A stretch of DNA of 64,000 nt, from positions 682,001-746,000 of the forward strand of contig NZ_QXQB01000001.1 in NCBI RefSeq assembly GCF_003605435.1, written 5' to 3'. The notes below the pieces were generated by a model. It made no database searches. It was not told where the DNA came from and was given only the letters and a program-made list of their open reading frames with translations. Within the stretch, counting starts at the first letter, position 1, and each line of letters starts with the position of its first letter. This document shows, piece after piece, positions 41,662 to 50,413 of this stretch. This DNA is from Paenibacillus pinisoli. GTDB taxonomy: Bacteria > Bacillota > Bacilli > Paenibacillales > Paenibacillaceae. The position numbers and the translations under genes are program-made.

Positions 41662-41692
41662 AAAAAAGGCTTCAGCTCATATGAGCTGAAAC
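41662..41692 (-). terminator. Terminator of the tRNA cluster
   Basis: GGTTTCAGCTCAT and ATGAGCTGAAGCC form the stem, followed by TTTTTTCG on the minus strand, 22 bases past tRNA-Leu. Confidence 0.88.
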
Positions 41693-41714
41693 CTCTTGAT
41701 TTTCTAGATTTTAG

Positions 41715-41803
41715 TGGTGCCGAGGACGGGAATCGAACCCGTACGGTGGTCACCCACCGCAGGATTTTAAGTCCTGTGCGTCTGCCAGTTCCGCCACCCC
41801 GGC
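41715..41803 (-). tRNA. tRNA-Leu (anticodon TAA)
   Basis: Class II tRNA of 89 bases including an encoded CCA. Acceptor GCCGGGG/CCTCGGC, anticodon loop CTTAAAA (TAA), long variable arm (TGGGTGACCACC) and T-arm ACGGG-TTCGATT-CCCGT. Third tRNA of a three-gene minus-strand cluster. Its 3' part is duplicated at 39938-39972. Confidence 0.95.
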
Positions 41804-41822
41804 ATGGTGTTGCTAAGACAAA

Positions 41823-41899
41823 TGGTGGGCCCTGAGGGACTCGAACCCCCGACCAATCGGTTATGAGCCGACCGCTCTAACCAACTGAGCTAAGGGCCC
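41823..41899 (-). tRNA. tRNA with CAT anticodon (Ile2 or elongator Met)
   Basis: 77 bases with encoded CCA. Acceptor GGGCCCT/AGGGCCC, anticodon loop CTCATAA. The GGCTCATAACC anticodon arm resembles Bacillales tRNA-Ile2, in which C34 is converted to lysidine. Elongator tRNA-Met is the alternative. Confidence 0.88.
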
Positions 41900-41937
41900 T
41901 CGAATAACGTCTATTTCAACGTATTGATCGATAAGTT

Positions 41938-42014
41938 TGGTTGCGGGGGCAGGATTTGAACCTGCGGCCTTCGGGTTATGAGCCCGACGAGCTACCGAGC
42001 TGCTCCACCCCGCG
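41938..42014 (-). tRNA. Initiator tRNA-fMet (CAT)
   Basis: 77 bases with encoded CCA. The first base C does not pair with A72 (CGCGGGG / CCCCGCA), and three G-C pairs flank the CTCATAA anticodon loop. Both are initiator hallmarks. First of the three clustered tRNAs. Confidence 0.95.
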
Positions 42015-42109
42015 ACGTTAACCATTTGAACAATAGCTTCATTAAATGGCGACATCAATTAATATACTATAGCACATAACATACAGTCAAGTATTTTTTC
42101 TAAAATATG

Positions 42110-42274
42110 CTACGGGAGAAAACGTACCCCATATCGTCCTTTCCGCGACCGAAAAACCTCAACCTCCTGCGGGCAGTCGTAGCCGTAAATCCACCAGTCG
42201 TTCTCCATCCGCTTCACCAAGCAGCCTGCTTGAAATTTAGTCTCATACAATCGCAGCCAATATACCCATTTCAT
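42110..42274 (-). CDS. Small hypothetical protein (54 aa)
   Basis: A 54-codon frame preceded by GGAGGCG eight bases before the ATG. It begins MKWVYWLRLYETKFQAG and ends with a basic SRKGRYGVRFLP. It is rich in Trp, Tyr and Arg. No family recognised, but the ribosome site makes it credible. It lies just upstream of the tRNA cluster on the same strand. Confidence 0.6.
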   Translation of the reverse strand: MKWVYWLRLYETKFQAGCLVKRMENDWWIYGYDCPQEVEVFRSRKGRYGVRFLP

Positions 42275-42422
42275 GAAATACACGCCTCCAGTTGCGCCAA
42301 TGATGTTGCGTATAGATTACCCAAAAAATTGTGAAAACAAGCATGTTCTGTTCTTAGTCATTCCAAGTTTCGGGTATACTATAGGTAACAAGTGAAAAAA
42401 TCATGGAAAGGAGCTGAATGTT

Positions 42423-42953
42423 ATGCAGTTCGGTATTGCCATATTCCCGGAGAAAGAAGTACAGGATGCCGCCAATAGCTGGCGTGTCCGTCATGATCCG
42501 CATTACTGCCATATTCCTCCTCATATGACGCTGCGTGAAGCGGAGGATTGGAGCGATGAGCAGCTGCAGCAAGCAATCCAGCAGATAGAAGCTGTAGCGG
42601 GCCAGACCGCTCCGTTTCAAGTGACCTTCAACCGCGTCTCCACCTTTTTCCCTGTTAGCCCTGTCCTGTATTATGCGCTGGAGGATCCCGCTCCCGTCAT
42701 CCGCCTTCACGAGGCAATCTGCAGCGGACCGCTAGCGATCGCTCAGTCCCAATACGTCTATACGCCGCATGTCACAATCGGGCAGAAGATGACTGAAGGC
42801 GAGCTTCATGACCTTCACGGCAAGCTGAAAATCAGCCAAATCCATTTTACAAGCCATATCGACAGAGTCCATCTGCTCTATCAGACCGATCAGGGGGCCT
42901 GGACGGCTTACCAATCCTTCCAGCTGCAAGGGAGCCCCACAACGAATCCTTAA
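42423..42953 (+). CDS. 2H phosphoesterase family protein (YjcG-like)
   Basis: A 176-residue cytosolic protein of the 2'-5' RNA ligase/2H phosphoesterase superfamily. The two catalytic H-x-T motifs are HIPPHMTLRE and YTPHVTIGQ. The start MQFGIAIFPEKEVQD is typical of YjcG of Bacillales. GGAAAGGAG lies upstream of the ATG. Activity on 2',3'-cyclic phosphates is known for relatives, but the native substrate is not. Confidence 0.9.
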   Translation: MQFGIAIFPEKEVQDAANSWRVRHDPHYCHIPPHMTLREAEDWSDEQLQQAIQQIEAVAGQTAPFQVTFNRVSTFFPVSPVLYYALEDPAPVIRLHEAICSGPLAIAQSQYVYTPHVTIGQKMTEGELHDLHGKLKISQIHFTSHIDRVHLLYQTDQGAWTAYQSFQLQGSPTTNP

Positions 42954-42958
42954 CAAAT

Positions 42959-43001
42959 GAAAGCCGCTGTACAGCCTGTAGAGGCTGCACAGCGGCTTTA
43001 T
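42959..43001. terminator. Bidirectional terminator
   Basis: AAAGCCGCTGTACAGCCT and AGGCTGCACAGCGGCTTT form a long stem with loop GTAG between the YjcG-like gene and the exporter operon. Confidence 0.88.
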
Positions 43002-43008
43002 TCATGAT

Positions 43009-44595
43009 TTATTCTTCAACTGCAACATCGTCAGTTGTCGCTTCCACGGAGACCTCTCCAGCAGCAGCTTTTATTGCTTCTTCTTCCGTCATCGTTCTTG
43101 GCATCGGCATAACCTCGACATTGCCTCCGCCTTCGTTGGTTTGCTGAAGCGCGGCATTTCCTTTTGTCTCCCACTCGGCCAAAGCTTGCTTAATATCCTT
43201 TGTGCCGTTCATGACCTCCTGGAAGAGCTCGTAACCAAAGCTCTGAGCTTGCCAGATGCCCGGCTTTTCGCGGTACAGCTTTTCGTCATTGTTCGTGACT
43301 GGCGGCAGCGGCTTAAGCATTGTGAATGCATCGATGTTGTACGTCAAGTCGCCAACCGGCTTCAAGAACTCTTTGCGTGCCACAAGCTCGTAATTGCTTC
43401 TCGACTTCAGCTTCGCCCATTCCTTGCTGTTCGAGAACTTGATGAAGTCCCAAGCGCCATCCGGATTTTGCGCCTTGGAGTTAATGCCCATCAGCTGGCT
43501 AAGGCCGATATTGCCTCCGGATTCCGGGTTACTCGGGCTAACAGGTACCGTCACGACATCCCAGTCAATCATTTCAAAATCTGGAATAGTCGCAGCATTG
43601 TCGTTTGCTTTGCGCAGTTCGTTGACATAATACGATTCGCTAATCGTCATAGCGAGTTGGCCGCTAAGGAAGAGATCTCCGAAAAACGGGTTCATCGGCG
43701 CGTCCGGGGTGCTGCTTCTCTTCTCATACATTTCATTCATAAATTGCTGGTCTGGAACGATCTTGTCTTTGTGAAGTGCATATACGGATTCCCATACACT
43801 ATTCCATTGATCGCTGTTAACTAGCATTTTTTCGCCCTTCTCATCATAAACGCGAAGCTGCAGAGAATTGCTGTAGGTATTGGCATCATTGAACGGATCA
43901 TTGGACCAGCGGTTGAAGGAGAATCCGAATACACGGTCTGCGCCTTCGCCGTTCGCCACTTGGCGCGCTTTCGCGAAGATTTCCTCCCATTGCATTTTAT
44001 CCGTAGGAGGCTCGATATTCATATCTGCAAAAATCTTTTTGTTATAAAAAAGTGCGGAAGACGTAAAGGTAGGCGTCAGGGCATAGATGTTGTTGTCGCC
44101 TACCGACTTGATGCCGTCGATGACCGTCGGGACATAATCGCTAATATCGAATTTATCCTTTTGGATCATCGGATCAAGCGGCTGCAGCAAATTATCTTGC
44201 GTGAAGCGGCGCAGCATATTGTAATCCAGCACCACGACATCGACAGGGTTTTGGCCTGTCAGCATTTCTTTCATTTTTTCGTACGGATCCGGCTGTTCAG
44301 GCTCTTTGCCTGGCTCAGACTGCGTATAGCGTTGATCGTCGTAGTTGATGGCTCCTACAATCTCGAACGTCACGTTCGAATTTTGCATCTCGTACATATC
44401 TGTAAACTGTTGGCGGAAATAAGGCTCTTGATCAGAACTGCTGTACAGCATGCCGATTCTAATGATAGATGCCTCTGCTTTGGATGGATCGTTCCCCCCG
44501 CTGCACGCGGACAGCAAGCCGGTAAGGAGCGTAAGCGTCAGAGCAATCATCGTCCATCTTGAGAAACGTGATTTATTTTGGCCATTTTTATTCAT
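43009..44595 (-). CDS. Extracellular solute-binding lipoprotein (family 1-like)
   Basis: A 528-residue lipoprotein with lipobox LLSAC and the two-lobed fold of sugar-type binding proteins (IRIGMLYSSSDQEPYF, ALTPTFTSSALFYNKK, DGAWDFIKFSNSKEWAKL). The C-terminus is acidic. It ends an operon of efflux-type ABC genes, which is unusual because no importer permease is present. It overlaps the preceding ATPase gene by 8 bases. ATG at 44595 has AGGAGGT upstream. It may present a ligand to the FtsX-like permease or act as a sensor. Confidence 0.85.
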   Translation of the reverse strand: MNKNGQNKSRFSRWTMIALTLTLLTGLLSACSGGNDPSKAEASIIRIGMLYSSSDQEPYFRQQFTDMYEMQNSNVTFEIVGAINYDDQRYTQSEPGKEPEQPDPYEKMKEMLTGQNPVDVVVLDYNMLRRFTQDNLLQPLDPMIQKDKFDISDYVPTVIDGIKSVGDNNIYALTPTFTSSALFYNKKIFADMNIEPPTDKMQWEEIFAKARQVANGEGADRVFGFSFNRWSNDPFNDANTYSNSLQLRVYDEKGEKMLVNSDQWNSVWESVYALHKDKIVPDQQFMNEMYEKRSSTPDAPMNPFFGDLFLSGQLAMTISESYYVNELRKANDNAATIPDFEMIDWDVVTVPVSPSNPESGGNIGLSQLMGINSKAQNPDGAWDFIKFSNSKEWAKLKSRSNYELVARKEFLKPVGDLTYNIDAFTMLKPLPPVTNNDEKLYREKPGIWQAQSFGYELFQEVMNGTKDIKQALAEWETKGNAALQQTNEGGGNVEVMPMPRTMTEEEAIKAAAGEVSVEATTDDVAVEE

Positions 44596-45484
44596 TGCCA
44601 CTACCTCCTAATGATTTTGGCGAAGATATAACGATCCGTTCACCATCAAATTCCATGGATGCCTTGTCTTTAATTCCGAGCGCCGTTAGATATTCCTTCG
44701 GCACCTGCAGCCGCCCTACACGGTCCACGACGACATACGCTTCATGGACGGTATTCAGGTTGCGGCCTGCAGCTTGAATTAAATCCCCCCCATCCGAAAT
44801 ATTGGGATTCCGTTTAATAAATTCAGTACTGGTCAAGCCGTCGCGAATCGCCACGACGCGGTCGACCTTGCTGGCCAAGGTCATATCATGGGTTACGATT
44901 ACGATCGTGATGCCGATCTCCCGGTTCAGCTTCCGGAAGATGCCCATAATCATATCGGATGTCGCTGTATCGACGGAACCCGTCGGCTCATCCGCCAGCA
45001 GCAGCTTGGGACGGTTCGACAGCGAGATCGCAATAGCTACACGCTGCTGCTCGCCGCCTGAGAGCTGATGCAGCTTGTTGTGCATCCGCTCCTTCAGTCC
45101 GACCCACTCCAGCAGCTGCTTCGCATAAGCGCGGTCCGTCTTGCCCGACAGCATCATCGGCATCTCGACGTTCTCAAGCGCGCTCAGATACGGCAGCAGG
45201 TTGCGGGCATTGTTCTGCCAGATGAAGCCGACCGTATCGCGCTTGTACTGCACTAATTCTTCTTCGGTAATCTTGAGGAGATCCCATGGACCGACCTTGA
45301 CCTGACCGGCCGAAGGCCGGTCAAGTCCCCCTAGCGTATTGAGCAGCGTCGATTTGCCGCTGCCGCTGTTGCCGATAATCGCCATCAGTTCGCCGTCTTC
45401 GACGGTCAGATTCAAGCCTTGCAGCGCAACGACCTCGAGATCGTCTGTTTTGTATATTTTGACAAGTCCTTCGCAATGGATCAT
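44588..45484 (-). CDS. ABC ATPase (MacB/LolD type) with AbrB-like C-terminal domain
   Basis: A 298-residue ATPase. Walker A GNSGSGKST (38-46), Q-loop FIWQNN, signature LSGGEQQRV (141-149), Walker B LLLADEPTGS, H-loop VTHD. This is the MacB/LolD/FtsE group that pairs with FtsX-type permeases. Residues 249-288 (YVVVDRVGRLQVPKEYLTAL then the strand MEFDGERIVI) resemble the swapped-hairpin AbrB/SpoVT fold. It starts 6 bases after the permease stop. Fusion of an AbrB-like tail to an ATPase is uncommon. Confidence 0.88.
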   Translation of the reverse strand: MIHCEGLVKIYKTDDLEVVALQGLNLTVEDGELMAIIGNSGSGKSTLLNTLGGLDRPSAGQVKVGPWDLLKITEEELVQYKRDTVGFIWQNNARNLLPYLSALENVEMPMMLSGKTDRAYAKQLLEWVGLKERMHNKLHQLSGGEQQRVAIAISLSNRPKLLLADEPTGSVDTATSDMIMGIFRKLNREIGITIVIVTHDMTLASKVDRVVAIRDGLTSTEFIKRNPNISDGGDLIQAAGRNLNTVHEAYVVVDRVGRLQVPKEYLTALGIKDKASMEFDGERIVISSPKSLGGSGNE

Positions 45485-45490
45485 TGGCCG

Positions 45491-48400
45491 TTAACGCTCC
45501 TCTCCCATTTTCACTGCTTGATGCACCTTCAGCCTGCGGATATGCAGGAAGAGCAAAGTCGCACCGACCAGCATCATAACGCCAACGACAATAAAGAGCT
45601 GATTCGTATCCTTAGCCTCGAAGATGACACGGAACGGAGGAACCGTCTCCGCGACATTCTCCGTCGTCTGCAGGAACGGCAAGTAGAGTCTGCTGACTAT
45701 CTTGCCGATCAGGACGCCAAGTCCTATCGCAAGGCCTGCCGTGAACAGCTGCTCCAGCAGAAGCATGCCGGTCAGCTGCTTGCGCGATAAGCCCATCGCA
45801 CGCAATACGCCGAACTGCACGACCCGGCCCGACAGGTTAAAGAACCAATAGAGCACATAACCGGCCAGCGTAATGACGACCGATACGAGGAAGCCTAGGC
45901 TCAGGATTCCGAAGACGCCGCCTCTGGTCGGATGCTTCGATTGGATCAGGAGCTCATTGCGGACATCCTTAATGCTTGCAATCTCCATACCGGCCTTTTG
46001 CAGCCCTTCGACTAAAGGAGCGGCAGGCGCATCGGGATCCATCTTCAGCCACACTTGGTAAGGCATCAGCGGTATATTATCGAATATATAATCAAGGTTC
46101 GTAATAATAAACGGTGCCTTATCCGGATATAGACTCGGCCAGTACGGCAGAATGCCGACGACCGTGAATTCGACCATGCCGTCAGTGAAGCCTACAGAGA
46201 CAAGATCTCCAAGCTTCAATTGATACTTGTCGGCCACGCCTTTCGGAACAATGGCCGCATGCTCGAACAATCCCAGGTTGTGCAAATAATAGTTCGGATG
46301 CACAGGATACAGATCATCGCGGAACCATGCGACTTCCGAGAAGTCTTTGTTGTCGATGCCCAGCACGTTGCCTTGGCCGATCGACTTGCCGGAGATGACG
46401 ATATTGCCTTTCGCAGTTAGGACACGGGCGGCAGCTTCTACGCCCGGCAGATCGCGGTAAAGCTCGAATGGCGGTTCTGTATACAGGATGCGGGATGGTA
46501 CTCCGCCTCCATTGTTGCCGCCACCGCCACCGCCGTTGCCTCCACCTCCGCCGCCATTGCCTCCACCGCCGTTGCCTCCATTGCCGCCACCGCCGCCATT
46601 GCCTCCACCGCCGGAAGGCGGCTGGGTAATCTCGGGCGAGCCGTGCCATACGGTCTCAATAACGACATCTGATCCGTATTTATATAGAGTGCGTTCAGTA
46701 GAGTTCAAGTCGATCGTTCTTGCTGCCGACGCATTGTAGACACCAAGGCCAAGCGTCAGAACAAGCAGAATCATCAGAGGGTAATACCCCTTAGACGAAC
46801 GTGACAGTTGAGTCAGCGTCAAGTACAGCGGCACCGGAAGGAATTTGCGTCCCAGCCAGTTGAACAGCTTCAGCAGCCACGGGAACAGACGCAGGAAGAA
46901 CAGCCCCAGCGCGAAGATCGACAGCGCCGGCACGAAGAACAGGAACGGCTGAACGTTCAGCTGATCCGTCGTCATGCCAGTCTTGAACGTCAGCATCTGG
47001 CGTTCATTGAACATATACCAGCCGTATCCGGCTGCCGCCAGCAGCAGAACGTCGAGGAACCAACGCTGCCAGACCGGCTTGCGGTCAGAGCGCGCCAGGT
47101 CCTGCTTATAGCTGACGATAGAAGCGCGGGCATACATGATGGCTGGAATAACGGTAGCCATAATCGCTAGCAACACGGCGCTTCCGCCGGCAATCATCGC
47201 TTCTGTGGAGAAGCCTACCGGAATCGACTTCCGGTTGACGAACGACAGGAAGCCGTTGGCGGAGCCGATACTCTTCGCCATGAACCAGCCGATGAATGGA
47301 CCCAGTCCAAGCGCGACTGCGCCAAGCAGCAAGCCTTCAAGCAGATAGATCCATATAATCTGCCTCGTGCCTGCGCCGCGGCTTCGCAGCACGGCAATGT
47401 CGCTGCGCTGCTTGTCGAGCGATTGGCGGGCATTCATCGCGATGAAGAAGAACACCATCGCAATCATTGGTGCCGCAAGCGTGAAGAGCAGCGTCTGCAG
47501 CTGCAGGCTTTGCTTCTTGAACTCCGTCAGGATGGATGCGAATGAAATTTCTACACGCGTATCCTTCAGGCGTTGATACAGCTCAATGTCCATACGGCTC
47601 AGCGTACGGCCGAGCGGCGAGAGCTGGCTCGTCTTCACCTCGGAAAGATCGAAGGAATAATACCAGCCTGCATTATGAATCGGAATCTTGCTTTGCTCCA
47701 TCAGCTGCTTCTGGAAGGTCTCCTCGCTGACTTGCAAGGTATTGTACAAGCTATCGAAGCCTTGATACCAATATTCATCCGCGGCATTGATCGGATCGAC
47801 GGCGCCGACGATCTGAACGCGAAGCGTCAGATTCAAGCCGCCATATACCGGGTATTCGAAAATATCGCCGATATGTACATCATTGCGGAACATCGCTTCT
47901 TGCAGCATGACAGCTTCGATGATATCCGACTTGCCGGCGCCTTCCTCGAACCAGCGGCCTTGAACGATCTCTGCATGCTCCTTCAGCTCTGTCAGGGACA
48001 TAATCGTCAGTTGGCGGCTGCGGCCGGCGTCAACCTTGCTTGGATCTTCCGGCACGACATCGGCGCTGCGGATCGAGTAGTTTTTCAGAAAAGTGGTGTA
48101 TGTAAAGCCGATGTCTTGCGGAATTTCCGTTTTGATATACTCATTCAGCGCGGACAGTGCGCCCAGGTCGGTCGCCTGCCCCGGAGTAGACTGATAGCGG
48201 ATCAGCAAGGAGCCGGCGGGCATGCCTTCGCTCTTCTCATGCAAGGACTCGGCTACTACCCGCTTAAGGGCTCCATCCGCATACATCGGTATGCTCGTCG
48301 CGAAGGCGACAGCCAGGATCAGCCCCGCCAGCGTACTTAACGTCAACCATCGCGTATTCCACATCTTGCGGAATAAGAATCGAAACAGCGGAATACCCAT
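45491..48400 (-). CDS. FtsX-like ABC permease with Gly/Asn linker
   Basis: A 969-residue membrane protein. The N-terminal membrane segment (TLSTLAGLILAVAFATSIPM) precedes a large extracellular domain. Groups of FtsX-type membrane helices occur at about 305-430, 445-560 and 850-965, giving two FtsX domains as in lipoprotein or antimicrobial exporters. A run of Gly and Asn at about residues 592-634 lies in an outside loop. It forms a complex with the flanking ATPases, and is 2 bases downstream of the adaptor gene. Confidence 0.87.
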   Translation of the reverse strand: MGIPLFRFLFRKMWNTRWLTLSTLAGLILAVAFATSIPMYADGALKRVVAESLHEKSEGMPAGSLLIRYQSTPGQATDLGALSALNEYIKTEIPQDIGFTYTTFLKNYSIRSADVVPEDPSKVDAGRSRQLTIMSLTELKEHAEIVQGRWFEEGAGKSDIIEAVMLQEAMFRNDVHIGDIFEYPVYGGLNLTLRVQIVGAVDPINAADEYWYQGFDSLYNTLQVSEETFQKQLMEQSKIPIHNAGWYYSFDLSEVKTSQLSPLGRTLSRMDIELYQRLKDTRVEISFASILTEFKKQSLQLQTLLFTLAAPMIAMVFFFIAMNARQSLDKQRSDIAVLRSRGAGTRQIIWIYLLEGLLLGAVALGLGPFIGWFMAKSIGSANGFLSFVNRKSIPVGFSTEAMIAGGSAVLLAIMATVIPAIMYARASIVSYKQDLARSDRKPVWQRWFLDVLLLAAAGYGWYMFNERQMLTFKTGMTTDQLNVQPFLFFVPALSIFALGLFFLRLFPWLLKLFNWLGRKFLPVPLYLTLTQLSRSSKGYYPLMILLVLTLGLGVYNASAARTIDLNSTERTLYKYGSDVVIETVWHGSPEITQPPSGGGGNGGGGGNGGNGGGGNGGGGGGNGGGGGGNNGGGVPSRILYTEPPFELYRDLPGVEAAARVLTAKGNIVISGKSIGQGNVLGIDNKDFSEVAWFRDDLYPVHPNYYLHNLGLFEHAAIVPKGVADKYQLKLGDLVSVGFTDGMVEFTVVGILPYWPSLYPDKAPFIITNLDYIFDNIPLMPYQVWLKMDPDAPAAPLVEGLQKAGMEIASIKDVRNELLIQSKHPTRGGVFGILSLGFLVSVVITLAGYVLYWFFNLSGRVVQFGVLRAMGLSRKQLTGMLLLEQLFTAGLAIGLGVLIGKIVSRLYLPFLQTTENVAETVPPFRVIFEAKDTNQLFIVVGVMMLVGATLLFLHIRRLKVHQAVKMGEER

Positions 48401-48402
48401 GG

Positions 48403-49482
48403 TTATTGACCTACGACTTTCTGCCCCGGCTTAAGCCCTTGTAAAATCTCCACTTGAGTAGCCGTCTGCTGACCTACTTGAACGTCCACCTCGCGCTTTC
48501 CGTTCTCGTCTACAATCTGCACATAGGTGCGTGACCCGATTTTGCGAAGCGTCGACGGCGGAATAACAATCGCATTTTCGGTGCGCTTCAGAATGACGTT
48601 GATCGCTACCGGAGTGCCGCGGTTCAGATCCTTCGGCAGCTTCGGAATATCCAGCAGCATAAAGTCTTCCGGACGCTCAGGCTTGTTTTCGCCATTGCCG
48701 CCGCCAGGGAAGCCTCCTCCGCCGTTGTTCTGCTCGGTCGATTTCACGGGCAACTGCTTGACCTTGCCTGTGAGCTTGCCTACGCCTGTAATGGTAACTT
48801 CTACTTCCATGCCTACCGCAACCTTCTCAAGCTCGGTTTTGGTCAGCTTGGAAGCCGGGGTAATAAGTGTCGTATCCGCTACAATCGCAATAGGATCGTA
48901 AGCCTTCACGGTATCGCCCTTCTGTACGCTAAGCGATACGATCGTTCCGGAGAACGGAGCGACCAGCGTCCCTTTCGAAATCTCTGTCTCAAGATCGGCG
49001 AGCTTCTGGCGCTTCTCCTCGAACAAGATTTGCTTCTCCTCGAATTCCAGCGGCTCCATCGTGTCGCGGTCGCGAAGCGTCTGCTTCATGTCCGTCTCAT
49101 CGCGGCGGAATGCAAGACGGTCGTTTCTCAGCTGCTTCTCCAGCTGCTCTACGTCCAGCACTGCAATAATATCGCCAGCGGACACTTTGTCGCCGGTTTT
49201 GACGTAGACCTCTTTAACATGCTTTTCGCCAAGAGTGAAATAAAGCGTTTCTTCCTCCATGGAAATCAGCTTGCCAGTAAGCGGAACGCCCTGTACCAGA
49301 TTGCCTGTAGTGACCTCATACTCCGGCTTCTTGGAAATTTGCGCCGGTATGATCTCCGGCAGTACTTCTTCTTCCTTCTCCTTAGGCAGCAGCGAGCAGC
49401 CGCTTGTAAATACGATTGTTGTGCTCATTGCAACTATCAATGAACGTTTAAATAAACTTCCCGTCCACCATTTCATAGACAT
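48403..49482 (-). CDS. HlyD/MacA-like efflux adaptor lipoprotein
   Basis: A 359-residue membrane-anchored adaptor. The signal segment ends FTSGC, a possible lipobox. A biotinyl-lipoyl-like half (VKTGDKVSAGDIIAVLDVEQ), a helical hairpin (about 110-160) and the second lipoyl half (GTLVAPFSGTIVSLSVQKGD) are in the usual order, then a beta-barrel. A Gly/Asn/Pro insert lies at about 235-250. It overlaps the upstream ATPase by 35 bases. GGAGG is nine bases before the ATG at 49482. Confidence 0.88.
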   Translation of the reverse strand: MSMKWWTGSLFKRSLIVAMSTTIVFTSGCSLLPKEKEEEVLPEIIPAQISKKPEYEVTTGNLVQGVPLTGKLISMEEETLYFTLGEKHVKEVYVKTGDKVSAGDIIAVLDVEQLEKQLRNDRLAFRRDETDMKQTLRDRDTMEPLEFEEKQILFEEKRQKLADLETEISKGTLVAPFSGTIVSLSVQKGDTVKAYDPIAIVADTTLITPASKLTKTELEKVAVGMEVEVTITGVGKLTGKVKQLPVKSTEQNNGGGGFPGGGNGENKPERPEDFMLLDIPKLPKDLNRGTPVAINVILKRTENAIVIPPSTLRKIGSRTYVQIVDENGKREVDVQVGQQTATQVEILQGLKPGQKVVGQ

Positions 49483-50233
49483 GATCGGCAACCTCCAAAA
49501 TTGTAAGATCGTGTGTAGTCATACAGATTGAGACATTTTCAGTGCGAATAATATTTTGAAAGACTGCCATAACCTGCGCAGACATCGCCGTATCCAGCTC
49601 GGCGGTAGGCTCGTCGGCCAGCAGCAGAATCGGCTTGTGCGCGATCGCCTTGGCAATCGCCACGCGCTGCTGCTCGCCCCCTGACAGCTCGAATGGCCGG
49701 TGATGCATCCTCTTCTCAAGTCCGACAAGCGTCAGGCATTCCTCTACGCGTTCCTTCCACTGCGACCTCGGCGTACCCGCCATGCGAAGCGACAGCTCGA
49801 CGTTCTCCCATGCGGACAGCAAGGGCATCAAGGCGAAAGCCTGGAAGATGAATCCCATGTCCCTGCGCCTTACAAGCGTTCTCTCGTCGTCGCTCTTGGT
49901 GCTGAACGGCTTGCCATTGAAAATGATTTCCCCTTTGCTGGGCGTATCGAGGCCTCCCAGACAGTTGAGCAGCGTCGTCTTGCCGGAGCCGGAACGCCCC
50001 TTCAGCATAACAAGCTGCTGCTGCTTTACTTCCATCTGAATGCCTTTCAGGACATGCAAAGACCTGCCTCCAACCTGGAAGATGCGTTCAACCTGGTTGA
50101 CAGACAGCAGCGTTTTGCCGGGCTCTTGCGAAAGCCTTTCATTTGTCTGCTCTCGTTGCAAGGCTTCCTCTGATTGAGCCTCCTGATCATCGTTAATCTC
50201 GGCATTTTGTATGATGGCCATAGGCTTCTCCAC
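49448..50233 (-). CDS. ABC ATPase, MacB/LolD type
   Basis: A 261-residue ATPase. A 40-residue polar N-terminal extension precedes Walker A GRSGSGKTT (79-87). The rest is canonical: Q-loop FIFQAFALMP, signature LSGGEQQRV, Walker B LLLADEPTAE and H-loop TTHD. First gene of a five-gene operon, so the exporter has two different ATPases. No terminator separates it from the adaptor gene. Substrate unknown; antimicrobial peptide or lipid export is plausible. Confidence 0.9.
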   Translation of the reverse strand: MEKPMAIIQNAEINDDQEAQSEEALQREQTNERLSQEPGKTLLSVNQVERIFQVGGRSLHVLKGIQMEVKQQQLVMLKGRSGSGKTTLLNCLGGLDTPSKGEIIFNGKPFSTKSDDERTLVRRRDMGFIFQAFALMPLLSAWENVELSLRMAGTPRSQWKERVEECLTLVGLEKRMHHRPFELSGGEQQRVAIAKAIAHKPILLLADEPTAELDTAMSAQVMAVFQNIIRTENVSICMTTHDLTILEVADHVYEMVDGKFI

Positions 50234-50361
50234 TCCCCCAATCCGTTACCTAAAACTTCATAATTCTAATCTACACACATAGACGGTGATAAGTATAAAA
50301 AAGTTACGATAAGTGACATGATTTTCTAAAACATTTTTTCAGCTAATCTTCAGCTTGCATG

Positions 50362-50404
50362 CAAAAATCCGCCCCGGCCCATATTTCTATGGGCCAAAGC
50401 GGAT
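50362..50404 (-). terminator. Terminator of the chemoreceptor gene
   Basis: CCGCTTTGGCCCATA pairs with TATGGGCCGGGGCGG (loop GAAA), followed by ATTTTTGC on the minus strand. Confidence 0.88.
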
Positions 50405-50413
50405 AATTCGCTT

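Noticed and set aside
46488..46739. Proline-rich 83-codon frame opposite the permease linker
   Set aside because: It is the complement of the Gly/Asn codon repeat of the permease gene.
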